From Nematostella vectensis (taxonomy: Eukaryota > Cnidaria > Anthozoa > Actiniaria > Edwardsiidae): DNA of 64,000 nucleotides. Positions 11,719 through 22,460 of the stretch are shown one piece after another. Positions within the stretch are counted from its first letter, which is position 1. Each line of letters begins with the position of its first letter. The notes under the pieces are model-generated. The model did not search any database and was not told the origin of the DNA. It was given only the letters and a program-made list of their open reading frames with translations. The position numbers were made by a program, and so were the translations under genes. The DNA lies in contig NC_064048.1 in assembly GCF_932526225.1 (NCBI RefSeq), positions 5,252,627-5,316,626 on the forward strand. Direction: 5' to 3'.

Positions 11719-11851
11719 TAGCCCGAGTTAACAGACCCCCGCTCAAAATCTAAACGAAACTTGAGCGAGAGTCTGAGCAACGAACTGGAATGTAACGTAC
11801 TGGTTGGCGTGACATTGCCCAGATCCGGGTAGTGATTCTGATTGGTCGACG
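11719..11851 (+). repeat. Copy A of a dispersed inverted repeat (partner at 18557-18662)
   Basis: The block from GCGAGAGTCTGAGCAACGAA to GATTGGTCGACG (11765-11851) matches the reverse complement of 18557-18643 at over 90% by eye. A further match, GAGTTAACAGAC, lies before it; copy A has about 28 extra bases between the two parts. The copies face each other across about 6.7 kb that includes the kinase fragment and the satellite. Confidence 0.75.
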
Positions 11852-12681
11852 CGTATTTAGCAATACACACCTTCGCGCGTTTGTTTTTACCGCCCTATTA
11901 ACAAGAAACCTCCATTTTTATTTCGATTAGGATGGAATATATTTTAATATCAATGAGTTTGTTTTGTATTTTGTGCTTTTAATCCATCGACGATGCTTCT
12001 CTAAGATACAGTGGGGAATTGTTCCCGAAGTGCGAAAGATTGCCCCCGTTTGATTGAGCAACTACCATATAACGTGGAAGTCGTAAAGAACTCTTCGTAT
12101 CCAGGAAAGACTTGCTTTCGTAATCTAAAGAAAAAAGAAGGGCTGAATAAAAGCCTTGAATGCACAAAAGATCAACTTGGCTTGCCTTGTAAGTCTTCGG
12201 GAAAAACCTGTGGTCTTTCATCTCGAAATATATCTTGTTGTGTGGCTCGTGCGTTTTATGTTTAGAATTCATCAAGGACGCCGTCAAGACGCAAAATAGG
12301 GAACTGCTCGCTTATGGCTCTAGAATGCCTACGTCTAAAATCGAAACTGCGTTAAGCTGGTCTTCGTATAAATCAACCACTGCTTACAACAAGTCAAAAC
12401 TAATTCTTGTAGAAGTTTTAAATGTACCGATCTCACACTCGACGACCATCTTGAAACATGAGGAGCCCCAGCCGGCCTGAAATGGTTTTGCACACCTATT
12501 TTAGGCGCGCAAAAATACACCTTAACAGGGGATTAGTGGTCAAAAGGTGTATAAAATCTGTCAGCACACGCGGGGTCGTATAACACAACTACTGTTTATA
12601 TCTTTCAACGTCACGGAGCCTGGAGTACGATTTGTGTTCCTAACTCCAAACTCGCCACGTTTCGCTCATGGACAGAGACAC
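11852..12681. other. Intergenic stretch without a supported gene
   Basis: Open frames of 80-100 codons occur on both strands but lack recognisable domains and overlap each other. The segment GAGGAGCCCCAG at about 12459 reappears inverted near 18505, so this belongs to the same repeat-rich neighbourhood as the 11.7/18.6-kb inverted pair. Confidence 0.4.
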
Positions 12682-13349
12682 TCGGAATCCGGCTGTTCTG
12701 AGAGGGGACGAGTAAAGCCTTTTTTGTGAAATGTTTTCAATAAAATCGCCTTAAAACTTAGAACATGCCTTAATTTTATTGACAACATTTCACCAAAAAC
12801 GTTTTACTCGTCCCCTCTCAGAACAGCCGAATTCCGAGCTACGAACAAGAGCAACCATTGCCTGGGCTACCTGTGCTCCTTCCCAGCGCAGTCAAGCGTA
12901 ACTTATCGTCCAACGGCGTCGGTCAAGGATGCTTGTGGCTACTTTCTCGTTTTAAAATACGGCTAGCGACAAGGGAAAATAGTTTAGCTCGGATGTGTTG
13001 CCACATATCGAATGTAAGTGTACCCTGGCATAGGTCTGCGAGATAAAAATATTTTGTTTGTTGTTTTTTCCTCTCGAATTTCGACGGTATTTGAGTGCTA
13101 CTGAAAATGGCGCCTCCAACCTTGTTTCTTTGCTTAGTAGGGGGAGAGAAGTCATAAATTCCGTTAAGAAACCCCCCCCCCCCCCCCCAAATCGTGCATT
13201 ACACGTGAATTTGACAACAACATGGCATCTTCTTAGTTTTAAGGCAATTTTATTGACAACATTTCACACAAATAATGCTTTACTCGTCCCCTCTCAGAAC
13301 AGCCGAATTCCGAGCTACGAACAAGCAACCATTGCCTGGGCTACCTGTG
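12682..13349. repeat. Three copies of a 65-100-bp repeat, one inverted
   Basis: The core ACTCGTCCCCTCTCAGAACA followed by GCCG occurs in direct orientation at 12774-12873 and 13247-13349, and inverted at 12682-12746. The first two form a palindrome of about 190 bp with a 27-bp loop. The two direct copies agree over about 100 bp (on to CATTGCCTGGGCTACCTGTG) apart from small indels. A C-homopolymer lies at about 13172-13188 between copies. Confidence 0.75.
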
Positions 13350-13493
13350 GTTACCAAACAACAACTATACGAGTACCGAACGAACAACTTCCGAAACCAA
13401 ATAAAACCGCCAGTTGCGCAAAAAGCATACAAGCTGAATTTTTTCTTACAAATTTATATTTGTCCAGGTTACACATTCTTTCTAATCTTTCCT

Positions 13494-13937
13494 CTAAATT
13501 CTCTGAGTGATGGTCTTTTTCAAGCAGATAAATTTGTAGCGTCCTTTATAGACACCCAATTGAAGAAAAGTAGTCGTCATAAATCCCACTGAAAACACAT
13601 CAATGGCGTGGTATTCTTGCTGCCAGGGACTCGAACTTCTGGGCCGTATATTCGGCGGTCGAAAGCTTCTCTCATGATGGAGCTTCAGAGTGCTTGCGGC
13701 AGCATTTCCCGAAGTAGATGATAACAGGGCAGTTTTGCCCTTCCGCTCCTCGACTAAAACGTTATTGGATTTGATGTCATTGTGGAGATTTCCTTTGTGA
13801 TGTATATAGTCAACCGTATTGCAGATCTTTTGAAACACTGCATTGAACTGTTGTTTTGAAAGTAGAGAAAATGAAATAAATACAGTACGGTATTTACATA
13901 TACCTTGATTGGCTATTAGTTTGGATAACTTCATCAC
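13494..13937 (-). pseudogene. Protein kinase domain fragment, frameshifted
   Basis: The minus-strand reading contains a kinase catalytic-loop pattern, HNDIKSNNVLVE, where HxDxKxxN is the HRD-type loop with the catalytic Asp, preceded by the helix segment VFQKICNTVDYIHHKGN. Further on, AIDVFSVGFM matches the subdomain IX D-x-[FWY]-S-x-G motif. The segment between them should hold the DFG magnesium-binding motif; in this frame it is lost, and another frame reads VIIYFGK, so both a frameshift and an Asp-to-Tyr change appear. No N-lobe or full C-lobe is seen. This is most likely a dead fragment of a Ser/Thr or dual-type kinase, not an active enzyme. Confidence 0.6.
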
Positions 13938-13962
13938 ATCTCATTTGCAGGTTTTAAATCAT

Positions 13963-16900
13963 AGCAATTATGTTTCAGATAAAGTCTTCAAGGCGTGCCG
14001 CCCAAAACAACAGTGAAAACACAAAGCACATTACACAACCTCCTATATGAAAAAAATATATATTCAGCAATAGGTTTCAGATGAAGTCTTCAAGGCGTGC
14101 CGCCCAAAACAACAGTGAGAACATAAAGCACATTACCTGATTACACAACCTCCTATATGAAAAAAATATATCCAGCAATATGTTTCAGATGAAGTCTCAA
14201 GGCGTGCCGCCCAAAACAACAGTGAAAACATAAAGCACATTACACAACCTCCTATATGAAAAAAATATATTAAGCAATATGTTTCAGATGAAGTCTTCAA
14301 AGCGTGCAGCCCAAAACAACAGTGAGAACATAAAGCACATTACACAACCTCCTATATGAAAAAAATATATCCAGCAATATGTTTCAGATGAAGTCTTCAA
14401 GGCGTGCCGCCCAAAACAACAGTGAAAACATAAAGCAAATTACACAACCTCCTATATGAAAAAATATATATATTCAGCAATATGTTTCAGATGAAGTCTT
14501 CAAGGCGTGCCGCCCAAGACAACAGTGAGAACATAAAGCACATTACACAACCTCCTATATGAAAAAATATATATTCAGCAATATGTTTCAGATGAAGTCT
14601 TCAAGGCGTGCCGCCCAAAACAACAGTGAAAACACAAAGCACATTACACAACCTCCTATATGAAAAAAAAATATATTCAGCAATAGGTTTCAGATGAAGT
14701 CTTCATGGCGTGCCGCCCAAAACAACAGTGAAAACACAAAGCACATTACACAACCTCCTATATGAAAAAAAATATATATTAAGCAATATGTTTCAGCTGA
14801 AGTCTTCAAGGCGTGCCGCCCAAAACAACAGTGAGAACATAAAGCACATTACACAAACTCCTATATGAAAAAAAATATATCCAGCAATATGTTTCAGCTG
14901 AAGTCTTCAAGGCGTGCCGCCCAAAACAACAGTGAAAACATAAAGCAAATTAACAACCTCCTATATGAAAAAAATATATATATATTCAGCAATATGTTTC
15001 AGATGAAGTCTTTAGGCGTGCCGCCCAAAACAACAGTGAGAACATAAAGCACATTACCTGATTACACAACCTCCTATATGAAAAAAATATATCCAGCAAT
15101 ATGTTTCAGATGAAGTCTTCAAGGCGTGCCGCACAAAACAACAGTGAAAACACAAAGCACATTACACAACCTCCTATATAAAACAATATATCCAGCAATA
15201 TGTTTCAGATAAAGTCTTCAAGGCGTGCCGCCCAAAACAACAGTGAAAACATAAATCACATTACACAACCTCCTATATGAAAAAAATATATTAAGCAATA
15301 TGTTTCAGATGAAGTCTTCAAGGCGTGCCCCCCAAAACAACAGTGAGAACATAAAGCACATTACACAACCTCCTATATGAAAAAAATATATCCAGCAATA
15401 TGTTTCAGCTGAAGTCTTCAAGGCGTGCCGCCCAAAACAACAGTGAAAACACAAAGCACATTACACAACCTCCTCTATAAAAAAAAACATATATTCAGCA
15501 ATATGTTTCAGATGAAGTCTTTAAGGCGTGCCGCCCAAAACAACAGTGAGAACATAAAGCACATTACCTGATTACACAACCTCCTATATGAAAAAAATAT
15601 ATCCAGCAATATGTTTCAGATGAAGTCTTCAAGGCGTGCCGCCCAAAACAACAGTGAGAACATAAAGCACATTACACAACCTCCTATATGAAAAAAATAT
15701 ATATTAAGCAATATGTTTCAGCTGAAGTCTTCAAGGCGTGCCGCCCAAAACAACAGTGAGAACATAAAGCACATTACACAAACTCCTATATGAAAAAAAA
15801 TATATCCAGCAATATGTTTCAGCTGAAGTCTTCAAGGCGTGCCGCCCAAAACAACAGTGAAAACATAAAGCAAATTAACAACCTCCTATATGAAAAAAAT
15901 ATATATATTCAGCAATATGTTTCAGATGAAGTCTTTAGGCGTGCCGCCCAAAACAACAGTGAGAACATAAAGCACATTACCTGATTACACAACCTCCTAT
16001 ATGAAAAAAATATATCCAGCAATATGTTTCAGATGAAGTCTTCAAGGCGTGCCGCACAAAACAACAGTGAAAACACAAAGCACATTACACAACCTCCTAT
16101 ATAAAACAATATATCCAGCAATATGTTTCAGATAAAGTCTTCAAGGCGTGCCGCCCAAAACAACAGTGAAAACATAAATCACATTACACAACCTCCTATA
16201 TGAAAAAAATATATTAAGCAATATGTTTCAGATGAAGTCTTCAAGGCGTGCCCCCCAAAACAACAGTGAGAACATAAAGCACATTACCTGATTACACAAC
16301 CTCCTATATGAAAAAAATATATCCAGCAATATGTTTCAGATGAAGTCTTCAAGGCGTGCCGCCCAAAACAACAGTGAGAACATAAAGCACATTACACAAC
16401 CTCCTATATGAAAAAAATATATCCAGCAATATGTTTCAGATGAAGTCTTCAAGGCGTGCCGCCCAAAACAACAGTGAGAACATAAAGCACATTACCTGAT
16501 TACACAACCTCCTATATGAAAAAATATATATTCAGCAATATGTTTCAGATGAAGTCTTCAAGGCGTGCCGCCCAAAACAACAGTGAGAACATAAAGCACA
16601 TTACACAACCTCCTATATGAAAAAAAATATATCCAGCAATATGTTTCAGCTGAAGTCTTCAAGGCGTGCCGCCCTAAACAACAGTGAAAACATAAAGCAA
16701 ATTAACAACCTCCTATATGAAAAAAATATATATATTCAGCAATATGTTTCAGATGAAGTCTTTAGGCGTGCCGCCCAAAACAACAGTGAGAACATAAAGC
16801 ACATTACCTGATTACACAACCTCCTATATGAAAAAAATATATCCAGCAATATGTTTCAGATGAAGTCTTCAAGGCGTGCCGCCCAAAACAACAGTGAAAA

Positions 16901-17701
16901 CATAAATCACATTACACAACCTCCTATATGAAAAAAATATATTAAGCAATATGTTTCAGATGAAGTCTTCAAGGCGTGCCGCCCAAAACAACAGTGAGAA
17001 CATAAAGCACATTACACAACCTCCTATATGAAAAAAATATATCCAGCAATATGTTTCAGCTGAAGTCTTCAAGGCGTGCCGCCCAAAACAACAGTGAAAA
17101 CACAAAGCACATTACACAACCTCCTCTATGAAAAAAACATATATTCAGCAATATGTTTCAGATGAAGTCTGCCGCCCAAAACAACAGTGAGAACATAAAG
17201 CACATTACCTGATTACACGACCTCCTATATGAAAAAAATATATCCAGCAATATGTTTCAGATGAAGTCTTCAAGGCGTGCCGCCCAAAACAACAGTGAAA
17301 ACACAAAGCACATTACACAACCTCCTATATGAAAAAAAATATATCCAGCAATGTTTCAGCTGAAGTCTTCAAGGCGTGCCGCCCAAAACAACAGTGAGAA
17401 CATAAAGCACATTACACAACCTCCTATATGAAAAAAATATATCCAGCAATATGTTTCAGATGAAGTCTTCAAGGCGTGCCGCCCAAAACAACAGTGAGAA
17501 CATAAAGCACATTACCTGATTACACAACCTCCTATATGAAAAAATATATATTCAGCAATATGTTTCAGATGAAGTCTTCAAGGCGTGCCGCCCAAAACAA
17601 CAGTGAAAACACAAAGCACATTACACAACCTCCTATATGAAAAAATATATATTCAGCAATATGTTTCAGATGAAGTCTTCTAGGCGTGCCGCCCAAAACA
17701 A
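13963..17701. repeat. Satellite-like tandem array, unit about 97-105 bp, about 37 copies
   Basis: Every unit contains GAAGTCTTCAAGGCGTGCCG, CCCAAAACAACAGTGA, ACATAAAGCACATTAC, ACAACCTCCTATATG and an A-run with TATAT ending CAGCAATATGTTTCAG. Units differ by the optional insert CTGATTACAC, by GATGAAG versus GCTGAAG, and by the length of the A/TA run. Marker units recur at 14865, 15790 and 16617, so blocks of about 925 and 827 bp have been duplicated as higher-order repeats. Short open frames inside (about 60 codons) recur with the blocks and are by-products. Confidence 0.95.
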
Positions 17702-17787
17702 AATACAAAAATATAATTATTACAATTATTACAAACAAAAACATAAATATAATTATTAATGATAAGTTATTATTTGTCAGCTGATTG

Positions 17788-17966
17788 CTACAATACCAAA
17801 CTCTTGTCCGCCAAATTTCTCTCTAGCTTTTCGATCTTTACCGAAAGCGATTCCACTTTCGTTCTTACTGCTGTGCCAGTGTTTTCGAGCATGAGTTGGG
17901 ATAAACGTGGTTGATCTTCTTGTCGATTCCCGGCAGTACGTTTAAGTCTGAAGGAATCCCTACTTG
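17788..17966 (-). CDS. Possible terminal exon of an unknown coiled-coil protein
   Basis: On the minus strand a candidate acceptor (TTTCAG, complement of 17967-17972) is followed by an open frame of about 57 codons ending at a TAG (17788-17790). The product has a heptad-like C-terminus (VESLSVKIEKLERNL) consistent with a coiled coil. No upstream exon could be placed with confidence, and the kinase fragment further along the same strand is not clearly linked to it. The family is not recognised. Confidence 0.3.
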
Positions 17967-18556
17967 CTGAAATCTCCCCGATTACTCCAAACCTTTAAAG
18001 GACGTAGACTTCTTCCGTTCTAGCCCTGTTCCAGGCAACGCAATCTGCTTAAAACCATTTGATCGGAGCTGAATCGCCGGCAAGCGTCCTCTCACATCCT
18101 TCGACGCTATCTTATAGCTTCGGCCGGGATGCTTCAAAGAACCTCATATTGACGAATTTTCGTGGTCGTAAACGGCATAAGTCAATATTAAGTGCGTACC
18201 ATCTTTTGTTTGGGTCAATCCTCAGTGAAATCACCTCAAATAACATCATGAAATCGGAAAGGAGGTCTTAGCCGACGAGTCAAATGTTGTAGACTGAATC
18301 AATAGAGCGCGCGCTTTGATTCATATTTCATATATTCCCATATATAGCATAATCCAATATTTATATAGGCCAAGTGTTGATATAAATTACACACTGTACA
18401 CACCTGGCACCAATCAAAGTGCTGTCATAAAATATATTCAATTAACACGAAAATGCTTGACGCATGCTGGGAACAAGCATCCCCGCTGGTACCGTTTTCT
18501 CCCCTCTGGGGCTCCTCATTCTAAAGGATAAACAACCACGCGACACAACCAAAACA

Positions 18557-18662
18557 CGTCGACCAATCAGAATCACTACCCGGATCTAGGCAGTGTCACG
18601 CCATCCAGTACGTTACTTTCCAGTTCGTTGCTCAGACTCTCGCTGTCTGTTAACTCAGGCTA
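18557..18662 (-). repeat. Copy B of the dispersed inverted repeat (partner at 11719-11851)
   Basis: Reverse complement of the 11.7-kb copy, including CGTCGACCAATCAGAATCAC and AGTTCGTTGCTCAGACTCTC. Copy B lacks the insertion found in copy A, so it may be closer to the ancestral form. Confidence 0.75.
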
Positions 18663-18756
18663 GTGTTTTAACCCCCTATCTGAGCGCTGACCCTCGGACT
18701 AAGCCCTCATTAAATGCAACTTTTCGAAAAAGACAAACCAGTGCAAATGGCATTCC

Positions 18757-19323
18757 TAAGGTACTTCCAACAGGGTCATCCCCAAGGTACCTTCCACAAA
18801 GTCAATCATAAGGTTCCTCCCATAAGGTCAATACTAAGGTACCTCCCACAGGGTCATCCCCAAGGTACCTCCCACAGGGTCATCCCCAAGGTACCCCCCA
18901 CAGGGTCATCCCCAAGGTACCTCCCACAGGGTTAATCCTAAGGTTCCTCCCACAGGGTCATCCCCAATGTACCCCCCACAGGGTCATCCCCAAGGTACCT
19001 CCCATAGGGTCATCCCCACCCCACAGGGTCATCTCCAAGGTACCTCCCATAGGGTCACACCCAAGGTACCTCCCACAGGGTCATCCCCAAGGTACCCACC
19101 ACAGGGTCATCTCCAAGGTACCTCCCATAGGGTCACACCCAAGGTACCTTCCACAGGGTCATCCCCAAGGTTCCTCCCACAGGGTCATGCACAAAGTACC
19201 CCCCACAGGGTCATCCCCAAGGTACCTCCCATAGGGTCATCCCCAAGGTACCTCCCATAGGGTTAATCCTAAGGTTCCTCCCACAGGGTCATCCCCAAAG
19301 TACCCCCCACAGGGTCATCCCCA
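18757..19323. repeat. Second 26-bp minisatellite, about 21 copies
   Basis: Unit AAGGTACCTCCCACAGGGTC plus ATCCCC. Copies differ at a few positions (CCCACAG or CCCATAG, GGTACC or GGTTCC, some with AATCCT). The sequence is unrelated to the 7.5-kb minisatellite although the unit length is the same. Forward frames stay open through it and give His/Pro/Gln-rich peptides, with no support for translation. Confidence 0.92.
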
Positions 19324-20056
19324 ACACGCTTGGCACAAATGCACCCAAAAACGCCAGCACATAGTGTCACAATCGTCTCCTATTATCTTTGTTCTACAAA
19401 GGAGTTCTTTTGTCTCTATTCTTCTCGTTCTTTGTGTCGAGGTGCAGATATTGTTCATTTTCCCAATCAAATTGCAGCTTGTAAGAGCTGCTTACTGAAC
19501 CTCACAATCTTTTCATAAGTACGCGCGACTATTTTGGGAGACTGGGTACAAATTTTCAGTAGCCGCGGTCACCCTTTTTCAAAACGTCCAAAGAGGCTTT
19601 ACGAGCTTCACAGAGACTTGAAAAGTGGCGGGTTAGATAGAGGAGACACAGAGGAAGAAAACGACACCAAATATGCATCTAGGTTGAATACTAGCGAAAA
19701 TCTGTGTCAACGTCAAAACGGTCAAATACTTAAATTACCGATCCGTCAAATATCTTTTGAAAATCGCGTAGTTTTCGATCTTTAATAAGTTTTTTCAATC
19801 GCTGTATTGTACTCAAATATACAAATACCAAGTCTGTTCATCTATTCAAGACTTGTTCTTTTCGATTTTTTTATTTCCCATCTGCATCATGCCTATTTTC
19901 TGATTTATGTTGATGCTACATTAGCTAAGATGCCTCGTGGAAAGAAGACGTTTCGTTACGTCGGCGCCAACCACAGGTAGCCCAGGCTCACGGCGAGTGT
20001 AGGTTTATTACAGAGTTTGTATGAGCGAACAAATCTCGTTGAAATAAATATGTTGA
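19324..20056. other. Intergenic stretch without a supported gene
   Basis: One 83-codon frame (19534-19785, +) has ordinary composition but no recognised domain. A 17-codon frame at 19930-19980 begins at ATGCCTCGTGGAAAG and runs into a possible donor (ACAG/GTAGCC); it could be a first exon but nothing downstream confirms it. Confidence 0.3.
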
Positions 20057-21092
20057 CATACCTGCCAACCCCCAGACTTGAAAAACCGGGATATTATTTT
20101 AGGGGGGAGGGGAAGGGGTACGGGATGTGGGGGGGGGGGGAGTGGGGGGATTAGCAAATCACAAGTGTTTTGGTCGTAGATGAGTGTGTTCTTTTGTTCT
20201 CTTATTGTTGTTGGGTACCCTGTCGTAAGGCGAAAGAAAAAATGATGAGTAAATAAGTTTGTTTTTACAGAAATTCATTCAACTTTGTAACAAATATTCT
20301 GAATAATATATTCAATCGATATTACGCTTGTACAATCTCAGTTTATATCTATTTGATAAAATATGATAAAATGGCGAAAACTTTGATCGAAATTTTCGCG
20401 ATGTTCCCTTTCGAAATTACTTGTGTTGCAATTACTTTTTGGTAAAACACTAGATTGACTGGACTAATAGTTCGATGTCAAGAACATCAATTTCAACTAC
20501 TTTTTGAGGGACCAGCATTTTTATTCCATCGTATCCTGACCACAAAGAGCCTAAAAATTCTCTTTGATGAGCCTTGAAGTTTGTATTGTGGCCGGCATGA
20601 TTTACAACGCCAACTTACAAACTCAAGCGAAAACGGCTCCAAAGTATGAGCCAATTTCTCAACAATTCGCACGAAAATGGTCAAACTTGATTGGTCGATA
20701 TATGCAAGCATTTTGGTATTGCGGTAGTCCTGTGGTCTACAAGAAACGCCTGCAGAAGGCTCACTGATAAGGTCTTGGTAAAGGTAAAATTTGTCACCAC
20801 TGTTTGTTTTGGCAAAACCTGTATCAATAGTTCTTAAACTTTATTTTTGCAAAAAAACTTTTCCATAAATCGCATTCTAAGACGGCTAAAATGGGCCTTT
20901 GCTGTTTCCCGTGACCTGTTGACTGTGAATTCACGCCAAATCTTCACGCTAGGATCCAACTTTTACTTCAAAAACAACTAGACTGATTAAAATTTGGTCA
21001 TAAACCGGGTGATTAAGGTAAAACCGGGAGACCGGGAGATTTGATAAAAAACCGGGAGTCTCCCGGTAAAACCGGGAGAGTTGGCAGGTATG
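20057..21092. mobile_element. Non-autonomous DNA transposon with CATACCTGCCAAC termini
   Basis: The left end reads CATACCTGCCAAC (20057-20069) and the right end GTTGGCAGGTATG (21080-21092), a 13-bp perfect terminal inverted repeat. The right subterminal region is a small thicket of CCGGGAG/CTCCCGG palindromes (about 21005-21078); the left one has a single ACCGGG and a G-rich tract (20100-20150). The flanks TGTTGA and TGCTGA could be an imperfect 6-bp target duplication. No transposase-like frame occurs inside. Superfamily is unassigned. Confidence 0.7.
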
Positions 21093-21375
21093 TGCTGATT
21101 TGAAAATAAAACAGAAAAAAATACAGCTTGACGTTGCTGCTACTCAAAACCGCCATAGTTTGCTATTTTAAGCTGTTTTAGCCGCTGCGGATTTTTCCCG
21201 TCGCCTTCTGTATTAAAATAGACAAGGTTGCAAACTCCGACAACCGCCAAATTCCAAAGTGCTTTCGAAATCCAGACTCGCACGGCAAAATAAACCTCGC
21301 AGAATCATAGGACACATATTTATTTTTCCAACCATACATTTGTATCGTCTATTCGTACCCTTTTTTCCGTTTGTT

Positions 21376-21456
21376 TTCCCTGCTAGCAGAGGCCTCTTTT
21401 CTCTGTATTTCGCTGGGCTGGAGTTCGCGAGGAAAAGATACCTCTGCCATGGGTCG
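21376..21456 (+). repeat. Left arm of an 81-bp inverted repeat bracketing a gene fragment
   Basis: Runs from TTCCCTGCTAGCAGAGGCCT to CCTCTGCCATGGGTCG and matches the reverse complement of 22097-22177 at about 79 of 81 positions. The ends are sharp on both sides, which suggests terminal inverted repeats of a transposed unit of about 800 bp. Confidence 0.85.
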
Positions 21457-21574
21457 AAACTGTTTCTGTTGCGCATGCGTGAGCGTTAATAAGCGACCGA
21501 CGTGCCAAAACCCGTACCATCGCGCGAAAGCTGTCAATATGCTAATATGCTTTGCATGGGTTTAGTCGAAAATC

Positions 21575-22017
21575 ATGAATCAAACTCCGGTTAGTTCTCC
21601 TCTTCGAAAAAAGAAAACAACTGTTCAATTTCAATCACCTAAAACGTCACTAAAAAGATTGAACAACAAACGCAGCAAAGACGAGTTTTGTCTTGTTTGT
21701 GGGATTAATTTCAAGACATCTGGGCAGGCGAGTTTCTTCAATGTAAATATCGCACAGTTGGATTCGAAGAAAATGTTACAAAACTTTTTGGTAAACTTAG
21801 ATCAGCTATTCCCAGAAGAATATGCAAAACCTGTAAACGGAAGATTGACTCGTTAGTCAAAAGAGAGAAAATTCTGAATGAAGATAAGGCATTGAACGGC
21901 TTCTTTTATAATTCGTCGCGTGATATTTCTACGGAGGACGCCGTTTCGAATGCGGGCTTATTATCCCGCAGCGGATATACGTTTCATGCATGCTCTAGTC
22001 ATTGTGGGCTCAAATAG
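21575..22017 (+). pseudogene. Fragment of a zinc-binding protein of unknown function
   Basis: The frame opening at 21575 gives an N-terminal basic Ser/Thr-rich stretch, then CLVCGINF, a pattern expected to pair with a second CxxC. The partner, RICKTCKRKID, is found only after a one-base frame change near 21810, after which the frame stays open to 22015. The arrangement (CxxC, about 55 residues, CxxC) is reminiscent of N-terminal zinc modules in multicopy, possibly transposon-derived cnidarian proteins. The rest of the protein is missing. Function unknown. Confidence 0.45.
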
Positions 22018-22096
22018 TGGCCAGTAATTAATGAACGGAGCATGCGCTCTGGATCTCGTCCACGATCGTGGACGGCGGTTTGATCAAACGAACTTG

Positions 22097-22177
22097 CGAC
22101 CCATGGCAGAGGTATATTTTCCTCGCGAACCCCAGCCCAGCGAAATACAGAGAAAAGAGGCCTCTGCTAGCAGGGAA
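22097..22177 (-). repeat. Right arm of the 81-bp inverted repeat
   Basis: Reverse complement of 21376-21456 with about two mismatches. Its outer end (GGGAA) directly abuts the 5-bp target site CCGTT of the gypsy element, so the LTR element landed at the very edge of the older inverted-repeat unit. Confidence 0.85.
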
Positions 22178-22182
22178 CCGTT

Positions 22183-22268
22183 TGTTATGGTATACCTGTT
22201 GAATTTGCTACTTACCAGGCCGTGCGCAGCATGGCTTAGCTTGTAGTAAATTGAACACGAATAAAACA
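22183..22268 (+). repeat. 5' LTR (86 bp)
   Basis: Starts TGTTATGGTATACC and ends CGAATAAAACA, the TG...CA ends normal for LTRs. It includes an AATAAA polyadenylation signal near its end (22260-22265). The length is far below the several hundred bases usual for gypsy LTRs. Confidence 0.93.
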
Positions 22269-22290
22269 TGGTGTAAGAAGCGGGATTTTG
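22269..22290 (+). promoter_or_regulatory. tRNA primer-binding site
   Basis: TGGTGTAAGAAGCGGGATT begins immediately after the LTR. TGG is the complement of the universal tRNA CCA end, and the rest resembles the complement of a tRNA-Leu acceptor stem, though the exact tRNA is uncertain. Confidence 0.7.
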
Positions 22291-22460
22291 CACACCAAAA
22301 AGGCCTCTCAGCAAGCCAAGAGGGCAAGAATACTGAGATAAGTGTTCAATTCATATGCAACGGGCATTTATTTGCATCTGTATAGTGATTTTGGCAATCA
22401 TTTCGGCAAATTTGCCGACCACATATAGCCGCCATCTGGGATTTTACAGATCTTCTCAAC

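Noticed and set aside
12011..12287. 84-102-codon frames on both strands
   Set aside because: Mutually overlapping, no domain, within repeat-rich DNA.
14865..16811. Recurring 60-64-codon frames beginning MKKNISSNMFQL
   Set aside because: They recur only because satellite blocks are duplicated; frames change with indels in the A-run.
13963..17701. CRISPR array
   Set aside because: Units of about 100 bp are repeated along their whole length with no unique spacers, and the genome is eukaryotic.
18714..19260. His/Pro/Gln-rich proteins of 70-97 residues
   Set aside because: By-products of the second 26-bp minisatellite.
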